From Halorubrum sp. SD626R (lineage in GTDB: Archaea > Halobacteriota > Halobacteria > Halobacteriales > Haloferacaceae), in assembly GCF_001261915.1 (NCBI RefSeq), contig NZ_CVRT01000148.1, positions 1 to 64,000 on the forward strand: a stretch of 64,000 nt of DNA, in the 5' to 3' direction. Positions 57,617-64,000 of this stretch are shown in pieces (positions within the stretch are counted from its first letter, which is position 1; every line of letters starts with the position of its first letter). Made by a program: the position numbers and the translations under genes. Under the pieces are notes generated by a model. That model ran no database searches, was not told where the DNA came from, and worked only from the letters and a program-made list of their open reading frames with translations.

Positions 57617-58801
57617 TTAGATGACGCCGTCCGAGCGGAGCTCTTCGATCTCTGTTTCGGAAAGCCCGAGCCGGGAATGGAGTACCTCTTCGTTGTGTTC
57701 CCCTTTCGTAGGTGACGGTTCTACCGCAACATCCGAACTCTCCGGGAACTTGATCGGTGACCCCGGAACTTTGATCTCACCCGCTTCTGGATGGTTAAGT
57801 TTGACAATAGAGTTTCGTTCCTGGAGGTGCGGATCATTCAGTACCTCCTGTATTGTCTGGACAGTTCCGCAGGGAATCCCGCGATCGAGTAGTCGTTCCT
57901 CTACAGTATCGGTCTCCAGATCCTCTGTCCACGATTTGACGAGTTCATCGACTTTGTCGATATTGTCCACGCGGTCTACGTTTGTTTCGAACCGCTTGTC
58001 ACCAAGCAAGTCTTCTCGACCAATCACTTTGAGTAGGTCCTGCCAGTGATCGTCGGAGGCACATATTATAGTAATGAATCCATCCTTCGTCTTATATGAG
58101 TTGTACGGTGCCTTTGCCATTGCACTGTGCCGATTTCCCGTCCGGGACGGTATCGACGGGTCTCGGTACTGAATGGCCAACTGGGACAGTAACGACGGCA
58201 CTACCGCATCATACATACCGACCTCAACAAGCTGTCCGCTTCCCGTCTGTTCTCTCGCGTAGAGCGCGGCTAATATACCGCTCACGAGATGGATTCCGCC
58301 AAAAAAATCTCCAGGAGCAATCCCTGTCTTCATGGGGTCTTGATCCGGATTCCCTGTTACGTCCATCACCCCGCTTGTTGCCTGAACGATGAGATCCATC
58401 GCAAGCCGATCTTTCTTCGGACCTGTACGGCCAAACCCGGTTCCCTGCGCGTATATCAGTTCGGGGTTAATTGAGGATAGTGTCTCGTATCCCAGTCCCA
58501 ATTTCTCCATCGTTCCGAGTGAAAAATTCTCAATGATGACATCAACGTCAGTGGCGAGGGATTTGAAGATATTTTTTCCCCGCTCAGATTTCAAATTGAG
58601 CGTGATTCCTTTCTTGTTGGAATTGAGCATCACCAGCTCTTCTGGTTCTCCTTCCTCAACACGCGAACGCAACGGTTCTCCGAATGGTGGCTCTACTTTT
58701 ATTACATCTGCTCCGAGATATGAGAGAATGAGTCCGCAGTACGGACCATTGTATATTTGCCCCACATCAAGAACCTCTATGTCTTCAAGTGGTTGTTCCA
58801 T
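57617..58801 (-). CDS. Family III (CaiB/BaiF) CoA-transferase
   Basis: About 394 residues. LEDIEVLDVGQIYNGPYCGLILSYLGADVIKVEPP, NKKGITLNLKSERG, AMDLIVQATSGVMDVTG (with the catalytic Asp of the family), and PYNSYKTKDGFITIICASDDHW are all typical. It moves CoA between carboxylic acids such as succinate and an accepting acid, by anhydride intermediates at the active-site Asp. The ATG at 58,801 follows the Shine-Dalgarno GGAGG (58,805-58,810). The LpxD-like gene follows in one operon; with the TctCBA transporter next door, it may activate an imported acid. Confidence 0.92.
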   Translation of the reverse strand: MEQPLEDIEVLDVGQIYNGPYCGLILSYLGADVIKVEPPFGEPLRSRVEEGEPEELVMLNSNKKGITLNLKSERGKNIFKSLATDVDVIIENFSLGTMEKLGLGYETLSSINPELIYAQGTGFGRTGPKKDRLAMDLIVQATSGVMDVTGNPDQDPMKTGIAPGDFFGGIHLVSGILAALYAREQTGSGQLVEVGMYDAVVPSLLSQLAIQYRDPSIPSRTGNRHSAMAKAPYNSYKTKDGFITIICASDDHWQDLLKVIGREDLLGDKRFETNVDRVDNIDKVDELVKSWTEDLETDTVEERLLDRGIPCGTVQTIQEVLNDPHLQERNSIVKLNHPEAGEIKVPGSPIKFPESSDVAVEPSPTKGEHNEEVLHSRLGLSETEIEELRSDGVI

Positions 58802-58894
58802 GTGCCTCCTCCGCAGTAAAACCAATTAAAAATTGCCATCGGCCTGACCGACACGTATCAATACAGTTTTGTAAATATAGTATTTATAACCTCT

Positions 58895-59632
58895 ATGACC
58901 TCGGCTGTTGATAGCGAACAGAATCTTGAGTTTACGTACGATACATATCGGGACCTGCTAGAACAGCTTCGGAGTCAGCGATATCAGTTCAAAACATTTG
59001 ACGATCAGATTGGGAACAATGAGATTGTCCTTCGGCATGATGTCGACTGGTCCCCAGCGAAAGCGCTTCGGATGGGGGAAATTGAACAAGAATACGACGT
59101 AAGCTCCACGTACTTTTTTATGCTTTCCTGTCCGCTCTATAATACGTTCTCAGATTCGGTCTTGGGTGCAGTCGAAGAGCTACAAACAATGGGGCATGAA
59201 GTTGGCCTCCACTTCAGTTCCTATCCGTACTGGGACGAGGATGTTGAACCATCGAAGCAGGCAATCGAGGCCCGTGTGCAGTCAGAACTCAATGCTATCG
59301 GAACCCGAATAGAGGGGTTGTCTTCGGCAGTATCGTTTCACATGCCACCTGACTGGGTATTCGGCGAGTCGTTCGATTCGTTCGTGAACACGTACGGCGA
59401 GCACTTTTTTAATCAGCTCGAGTATATCGCCGATTCGAGACAGCGGTGGCGGTCCGAGCATCCGTTCGCAGACGGGTATCCAGACCGCGCGCAGATTCTA
59501 GTACACCCAGGTTCGTGGGGAGATGAAGATGCGTCGTTTGGTACACGAATTGAACACGACATCGAGGCAAAGTTCGAAGATCTTCGGAGACAATTCCAGT
59601 CGGATTATCGAGTCGATTTTGACTCCACCTAA
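58895..59632 (+). CDS. NodB-like polysaccharide deacetylase family protein
   Basis: A 245-residue protein with polysaccharide-deacetylase motifs: EIVLRHDVDWSPAKALRM (Asp pair, about residue 47), GHEVGLHFSSYPYW (His, about 110), and ILVHPGSWG near the end. Enzymes of this family remove N- or O-acetyl groups from sugars of polysaccharides; some relatives are in O-antigen or capsule loci. Here it probably trims the lipid-linked glycan or its precursor. TATA-like AAATATA (58,873-58,879) lies about 20 bases before the ATG. Convergent with the next gene, two bases between stops. Confidence 0.8.
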   Translation: MTSAVDSEQNLEFTYDTYRDLLEQLRSQRYQFKTFDDQIGNNEIVLRHDVDWSPAKALRMGEIEQEYDVSSTYFFMLSCPLYNTFSDSVLGAVEELQTMGHEVGLHFSSYPYWDEDVEPSKQAIEARVQSELNAIGTRIEGLSSAVSFHMPPDWVFGESFDSFVNTYGEHFFNQLEYIADSRQRWRSEHPFADGYPDRAQILVHPGSWGDEDASFGTRIEHDIEAKFEDLRRQFQSDYRVDFDST

Positions 59633-59634
59633 GG

Positions 59635-60984
59635 TTACCTCCTCTGCCCTGACCCAATAGTGTACAGCCAGTGACGGTCGGTCTCGATATTAATAGCGTC
59701 CCGACCATCAACGATGACGAGATCATCGAATTTGTCCCACGCTATGTCTTCGAACGCTTCATGTGCGGTCACGAGTACAGCGGCGTCCAAACCGATATCA
59801 TAGAGCTCATCGACCGTCGTGGGCGTTGCGCCTTTGAACTCCGACAGATCCTCTATCACCGGATCGACCCCGTACACGTTCGCTCCTTGACCGGCTAGGC
59901 GTTCGATTATCGGTTTAGCAGGTGTGTGTCGGGTTTCTGGAATTCCCGAATCATAGGTAACGCCGAGCACAGCGATGGACGCGTTACTAAGCTGCGTATC
60001 TACAGCATTGAGCCCTTCAAGAAGTTTGTCGACCGTAAACGCCGGCATCGAGTCATTTATTTTTCTAGCCGTCCGCATCAGCTTTCCCGGAGTTTCGAAC
60101 TGTTCGATCAGGAAGTACGGGTAGTAGGGGATACAATGTCCCCCGACGCCAGCACCGGGGTTGTGAAGGTCAATATAAGGGGAGTCGTTTGCGACATCAA
60201 TTGCCTCAAGCACGTCAATACCGGTCTCGTCAACGAATCTCGCCAGTTCATTAACGAGAGCAATATTGACATCACGGTATACGCCCTCAAACAGTTTAAC
60301 CGCTTCAGCCGTTGTTATGTCAGAGACTGTAACGACATCGTTATCGGTTATTTCTTTGTAAATCGCTACCGCCGCATTCGTACTCATAGCATCGATTCCA
60401 CCGACAACTTTCGGGTAACTACCACGGATATCTTTGAGTGCGCGACCACTCTTGGTCCGTTCCGGACAGAAAGCGACACCGAACTCACCTTCGTTAAGAT
60501 CACTTTCTTTTTCAATGAGTGGTGCGACGACATCGGCACATGTGCGGGGTGGAACAGTTGATTCCACGATAACGAGGTCACCTGCGTCGATACCGGTAGC
60601 TATGTCGGAGACGACAGATCGAACAGTCGAGAGGTCGGGTTTGTTCTCTTTCGTCACTAGTGTCGGGACGATTATCACGTGGACCGCCGCTTCAGATGCC
60701 GCAGATTCCGAGTCAGTGGTTGCTCGCAGCGAACCGTTTGCGACTGTCTCCGCTACCAATTCATTCAGCCCGGGTTCGTGGACAAACGGAGACTGACCGT
60801 TGTTAACCGTCTCAACGACTTCGGGATCAATATCCACCCCTCGGACGTTCCCCGTTACATCGGCATAGACCGCAGTGAGAGGAAGGCCCATCTTTCCCAG
60901 ACCATAAACCGCGACTGGAATCTCACCTTCCAGTAGGGCTGTTCGCTTCGTGTTCTCCGATAAGTCTGAATCGTATATTTTCAT
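59635..60984 (-). CDS. UDP-N-acetylglucosamine/mannosamine 6-dehydrogenase (WbpA/WecC type)
   Basis: A 449-residue NAD enzyme. VYGLGKMGLPLTAVYADV (about residues 27-44), CPERTKSGRALKDIRGSYPKVVGG, LFEGVYRDVNIALVNELARF, and the catalytic cysteine in PGAGVGGHCIPYYPYFL (about 261). It oxidises C6 of a UDP-N-acetylhexosamine to its uronic acid. It is the last gene of a four-gene operon; the oxidoreductase gene ends 12 bases before it. Distinct from the dehydrogenase at 48,309, so the locus likely makes two uronic acids. Confidence 0.88.
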   Translation of the reverse strand: MKIYDSDLSENTKRTALLEGEIPVAVYGLGKMGLPLTAVYADVTGNVRGVDIDPEVVETVNNGQSPFVHEPGLNELVAETVANGSLRATTDSESAASEAAVHVIIVPTLVTKENKPDLSTVRSVVSDIATGIDAGDLVIVESTVPPRTCADVVAPLIEKESDLNEGEFGVAFCPERTKSGRALKDIRGSYPKVVGGIDAMSTNAAVAIYKEITDNDVVTVSDITTAEAVKLFEGVYRDVNIALVNELARFVDETGIDVLEAIDVANDSPYIDLHNPGAGVGGHCIPYYPYFLIEQFETPGKLMRTARKINDSMPAFTVDKLLEGLNAVDTQLSNASIAVLGVTYDSGIPETRHTPAKPIIERLAGQGANVYGVDPVIEDLSEFKGATPTTVDELYDIGLDAAVLVTAHEAFEDIAWDKFDDLVIVDGRDAINIETDRHWLYTIGSGQRR

Positions 60985-60996
60985 GATTTACTTCTC

Positions 60997-61941
60997 CTAG
61001 TTGTTAGGGAAGACTTCGTGTTCGACCGCCTGTGCGAGCCGTACCGCTGCAAGTCCATCCTCGGCTGTTACTGATGGCTCTCCCCCGCCAGATACAGTAT
61101 CAAGGAACGATTGGAGTTCTCGTTTTAGCGGTTCGATGTTTTCCACAAACGGCCGTTCGATAACGCTCTCGTGGCGATACCTTGTTTTGTCATCTCTGCT
61201 TACCATCTGTCGCATCGATCCGCGGTAGATTTCAATACGCCGGTCGAGGTAATCCACGCTCACGTATCCCTCGTCGGTGGCGATTCCGAGCTCCCGAATC
61301 TTCTGTTCAGTTACTCTGCTCGCCGTGAGTGTTGCTATCGCTTCCCCACTGAACGTGAGTGTCGACGTTGCGTGTCTGCCGTCTACACGGCCGACTCCGT
61401 CGATATGCTCTGGATCCTCTCCTACAAGGTTTCTGATAATATCAAGATCGTGGATCATCAGATCAGTAACGACCGAATCCTGGATATCACGCCCGGGATC
61501 TGGTCCGAGCCGACGCACTTCGTAGGCAAGCACTTCTTTACCAGCAAGCACGTCCTCAAGTGCGAGGACAGCGGGGTTGAATCGTTCGATGTGACCGACT
61601 TGAATACGGACACCCTCGCGGTCGGCCAATTCGACGAGCTCCTCGCCTCGTTCGGGATCATCTACAAACGGCTTCTCGACGAGGATATCGACACCTCCCT
61701 TGATACACTTACAACCAATTTCATAGTGGAACTGCGTGGGGACCGCGACTGAGACGGCGTCTACCCGTTCGATAAGGGCATCGAGACCCAGCGCCGCTGT
61801 GTCGTACCGCTCTGCGACTTCTGTGGCGCGTTCTTCATCCATATCGCTAACCCCAACGAGGTTGGCCTCGGGAAGTGTGTTGTACACCCTGCTGTGGTTG
61901 ATACCCATGCTTCCGACGCCAATGACGCCGACATCCGTCAT
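60997..61941 (-). CDS. Gfo/Idh/MocA oxidoreductase, WlbA/WbpB-like
   Basis: A 314-residue NAD-dependent sugar oxidoreductase: GVIGVGSMGINHSRVYNTLPE (about residues 4-24), then VDAVSVAVPTQFHYEIGCKCIKGGVDILVEKPF (EKP motif near 90) and HDLDIIRNLVG (His near 168). WlbA/WbpB enzymes oxidise C3 of UDP-GlcNAcA to the 3-keto sugar, the second step toward UDP-2,3-diacetamido-2,3-dideoxyglucuronic acid. Overlaps the aminotransferase gene by four bases. Confidence 0.87.
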   Translation of the reverse strand: MTDVGVIGVGSMGINHSRVYNTLPEANLVGVSDMDEERATEVAERYDTAALGLDALIERVDAVSVAVPTQFHYEIGCKCIKGGVDILVEKPFVDDPERGEELVELADREGVRIQVGHIERFNPAVLALEDVLAGKEVLAYEVRRLGPDPGRDIQDSVVTDLMIHDLDIIRNLVGEDPEHIDGVGRVDGRHATSTLTFSGEAIATLTASRVTEQKIRELGIATDEGYVSVDYLDRRIEIYRGSMRQMVSRDDKTRYRHESVIERPFVENIEPLKRELQSFLDTVSGGGEPSVTAEDGLAAVRLAQAVEHEVFPNN

Positions 61942-63032
61942 TTATTCCCCTCCATATACGATCGAACAGCATCGGCGATCGTCTCTATATCATCTACGTC
62001 TACATTAGGATGGATCGGCAGCGATACCACCTCGCGGCTCGCCCGCTCGGCGACAGGCGCCTTGTGGCTAACGTCGTCATATGCCGGCTGTTTGTGGATA
62101 CAGGTTGGGTAGTAGACTGCGCTTCCCACACCTTGTTCTTCGAGATAGTTCATCAGTTCGTCTCGCTTTTCGGAGCGTATCGTGTACTGGTGGTAGACAT
62201 GTGTCCGTCCAGCAGGTTCGACCGGAGTTGTGACTCCAGTTTCTTCGAGCTGCTCAGTCAATTTCTCGGCATTCTCCCGTCGTCGCTCTGTGTATTTTGG
62301 CAGGCGATCCAACTGTGCTCGTCCGAGTGCAGCCGCGATGCTCGTCATCCTGAAGTTGTGGCCGAGTCGGACGTGTTCGTAGCTCCCACCGTCCATGGAG
62401 CGGCCGTGGTTGATATACGAGGACGCGCGCGCAGCGATCCCCTCGTCGTCGGTGGTAATCATACCGCCCTCACCGGTGGTCATGTTCTTCGTTGGATAGA
62501 AAGAGAAACACCCGACATCACCGACGGAACCAACGCGGTTGCCGTCGACAGTCGCACCGTGGGCTTGTGCAGCGTCTTCGACGAGCGGCACATCGTGTTC
62601 GTCGGCGATGTCGGCTAGTGTGTTGAGGTCTGCCGGGAGGCCGTAGAGATGGACCGCGAGGATGGCGTCGACAGGCTCGGTTTCGAGCGTCTTACGTACC
62701 GAATCGGGGTCTAGATTGTACGTGTCCGGACGCACGTCGGCGAAGACTGGCTCCGCGCCCGCCAGTCGGATCGCGTTGGCGCTAGAGACGAACGAGAACG
62801 GCGTCGTTAGCACTCGGTCACCGTTGTCGATGCCGAGTGCTTCTAGCGCCGCGTGGAGAGCCGTCGTGCCGTTCGCCGTGGCGACCGCGTGGTCGACACC
62901 ACAGAACTCTGCAAACTCCTCCTCGAAGGCACGCACTTCTGGCCCGTCCGCCAACATCCCAGAATCGAGTACTTTGGCAACTCGGTCGTGTTCCTCGTCT
63001 CTCATCTGTGGGTTCGCTATCGGGATATTCAC
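61938..63032 (-). CDS. DegT/DnrJ/EryC1 aminotransferase, WlbC/WbpE-like
   Basis: A 364-residue sugar aminotransferase. NGTTALHAALEALGIDNGDRVLTTPFSFVSSANAI (PLP phosphate site), LVEDAAQAHGATVDGNRVGSVGDVGCFSFYPTKNMTTGEGG with the Schiff-base lysine in YPTKNMTTG (about residue 184), and GHNFRMTSIAAALGRAQL. In the pathway it puts an amino group on the C3 keto position with glutamate as donor (WbpE/WlbC). Overlaps both neighbours by four bases. Confidence 0.9.
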   Translation of the reverse strand: MNIPIANPQMRDEEHDRVAKVLDSGMLADGPEVRAFEEEFAEFCGVDHAVATANGTTALHAALEALGIDNGDRVLTTPFSFVSSANAIRLAGAEPVFADVRPDTYNLDPDSVRKTLETEPVDAILAVHLYGLPADLNTLADIADEHDVPLVEDAAQAHGATVDGNRVGSVGDVGCFSFYPTKNMTTGEGGMITTDDEGIAARASSYINHGRSMDGGSYEHVRLGHNFRMTSIAAALGRAQLDRLPKYTERRRENAEKLTEQLEETGVTTPVEPAGRTHVYHQYTIRSEKRDELMNYLEEQGVGSAVYYPTCIHKQPAYDDVSHKAPVAERASREVVSLPIHPNVDVDDIETIADAVRSYMEGNK

Positions 63033-63610
63033 AGGTCGTTCTTACCTTGGAGTTTATCCGGAAGCGGTTTAAACTCTGCTGGTACGCCGACAGCTAGTGT
63101 GTCAGCGGGTACGTCTTCAGTGACGACCGCACCAGAAGCAACGAACGAGCGTTCACCGACGGTAATCTCGGGATTGATTGTGGCATTTGCGCCAATCGAA
63201 GCCGACCTCTCTACTGTCGGCCCCTCTAGATCGACGTTTTGTCGGACGGGATACGGATCGTTCGTCAGTACCGCATTCGGTCCGATAAAAACCTCATCTT
63301 CAATGGTGGTGTGAGATGGAATATAGACACCAGTTTGGAGGCTCACTTTTTTCCCGATCTTGCTATATCCGTCAATAACGGTCTTCGTCCCGATGATTGA
63401 TTCTTTCCCTATTTCGGTTTGTTCACGAATAAGAACATCATGACCAGTTTGTACGTAGTCATGAATTTTAACATCTGCGTATATCGTGCTTCCCGCACGA
63501 ATCGTAACACTGTCACCGAGAATAGTGGGGTTGACTTTGGTGTCGTACTCGTATCCGACAGTAGTCCGTTCATCTATAGTACAATCTGAACCGCTGGAAA
63601 CATTGGACAT
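63029..63610 (-). CDS. Hexapeptide acetyltransferase, WlbB/WbpD-like
   Basis: A 193-residue left-handed beta-helix protein. Repeats such as DSVTIRAGSTIYADVKIHDYV and GPNAVLTNDPYPVRQN (catalytic-loop asparagine region) are followed by ERSFVASGAVVTEDVPADTLAVGVPAEF. It acetylates the 3-amino group with acetyl-CoA, the last step to UDP-GlcNAc3NAcA. The ATG at 63,610 is chosen; an ATG at 63,637 adds nine residues. First gene of the operon; AT-rich ATAATATATC at about 63,643-63,652 is the likely promoter. Confidence 0.85.
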   Translation of the reverse strand: MSNVSSGSDCTIDERTTVGYEYDTKVNPTILGDSVTIRAGSTIYADVKIHDYVQTGHDVLIREQTEIGKESIIGTKTVIDGYSKIGKKVSLQTGVYIPSHTTIEDEVFIGPNAVLTNDPYPVRQNVDLEGPTVERSASIGANATINPEITVGERSFVASGAVVTEDVPADTLAVGVPAEFKPLPDKLQGKNDL

Positions 63611-63873
63611 CTTCGAATTAGTGTTTAATCGGGACACACAGATATATTATGATCCTGTAATGCATTGTTGAACACAAGACGGCGTTGGGGTAGGGTCGAT
63701 AACTCACGATTTCACGGCGTCAAAGAGTGGTTCTTACACTCAGAAGATTTAGTAGTTGCCGCTAGCGGTAGTGGTCAAAGGGCCAAAACTATCGTATTCT
63801 ACTCCTTTGATCAGGTGACGACGGCGATGCCTCTCGCAAATATGTCCGGAGAAAGAAGAGCAGGTAGCGAGCT
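63611..63873. other. Intergenic region before the acetyltransferase operon
   Basis: No gene seen. AT-rich box ATAATATATC at about 63,643-63,652 probably drives the operon at 63,610. A plus-strand frame at 63,665-63,877 has no family features and is taken as chance. Confidence 0.5.
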
Positions 63874-64000
63874 CTAACTCACCACCTGCGTTAGCTTGTG
63901 GATGATACACTTCCGTGTGAGCTCTTGGAGCTTCTCGTCGTCGTCTTGCATCAACTGTGAGAAGCCTATTTCTCTCATCCAGCACTGGTTGTAGTCTTCG
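63874..64000 (-). CDS. Partial gene, C-terminal 41 residues
   Basis: The frame enters at the right edge and ends with TAG at 63,876-63,874. It reads EDYNQCWMREIGFSQLMQDD, then DEKLQELTRKCIIHKLTQVV and a serine before the stop. The charged, helical pattern is protein-like, but no family is recognised. It runs in the same direction as the acetyltransferase operon, 263 bases upstream of it. Confidence 0.45.
   Translation of the reverse strand, partial: EDYNQCWMREIGFSQLMQDDDEKLQELTRKCIIHKLTQVVS

Noticed and set aside
63665-63877. 70-codon plus-strand frame near the right edge
   Set aside because: No family features and it overlaps the end of the partial minus-strand gene, which reads better.

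Overview
This window is a piece of a haloarchaeal chromosome, most like Halorubrum or a close relative. The signs are high GC with strongly GC-biased third codon positions, acidic proteins, many leaderless genes with a TATA box about 26 bases before the start codon, and marker genes: archaeal LonB, Nop5/fibrillarin, NadM, AglB, a halobacterial-type transducer, PilB/PilC-type proteins, DUF5793- and DUF368-like proteins. All calls come from reading the sequence; no database search was run.

Layout. (1) 1-22,850 is a conventional core region: metallophosphoesterase, thioredoxin-reductase-like flavoprotein, SDR, tRNA-Gly(TCC), a DoxX pair, a methyl-accepting transducer, a methyltransferase, PilC/PilB secretion genes, SAM hydrolase, NadM, LonB, a CBS-ParB protein, the box C/D RNP pair Nop5-FlpA, a DsrE-like protein, a one-domain TFB-like protein, endonuclease III, PAP2 phosphatase, tRNA-Leu(TAG) with tRNA-derived repeats behind it, and a class I glutamine amidotransferase. 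(2) 22,970-36,304 is a catabolic island: two class III aminotransferases, a tungsten-type aldehyde ferredoxin oxidoreductase, an M24 hydrolase very like bacterial ectoine hydrolase (DoeA/EutD), a D-2-hydroxyacid dehydrogenase, two paralogous M20 amidohydrolases and a BCCT osmolyte transporter. Most of its promoters carry GTGTACAC/GTATAC-like elements. I infer uptake and breakdown of an ectoine-like compatible solute, with an archaeal choice of enzymes for the later steps. (3) 36,379-42,800 is rich in toxin-antitoxin modules and scars: a TumE-like/HTH pair, a DUF5615/DUF433 pair lying between a broken and an intact copy of an oxidoreductase 3' end, HicBA, and two orphan antitoxin-like regulators. 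A CapA-like lipoprotein and a 37-residue membrane protein are also here.

(4) 42,786-64,000 is a surface-glycosylation island. AglB (oligosaccharyltransferase) and a DUF368 polyprenyl-phosphate transporter form an operon. Opposite it are an epimerase, a UDP-sugar dehydrogenase, an AglG-like glucuronosyltransferase, a second epimerase and a GT4 glycosyltransferase. Further right comes an AT-richer block: an HTH regulator, a complete TctCBA tricarboxylate-type transporter, an LpxD-like acyltransferase with a family III CoA-transferase, a NodB-like deacetylase, and a four-gene operon with the enzyme set (6-dehydrogenase, 3-dehydrogenase, 3-aminotransferase, N-acetyltransferase) for UDP-2,3-diacetamido-2,3-dideoxyglucuronic acid. 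Base and codon use change inside aglB near 45,880, so the island and the 5' third of aglB look recently exchanged.

Together the window joins a stable core to three kinds of flexible DNA: a solute-catabolism island, a toxin-antitoxin scar zone and a glycan-diversity locus.
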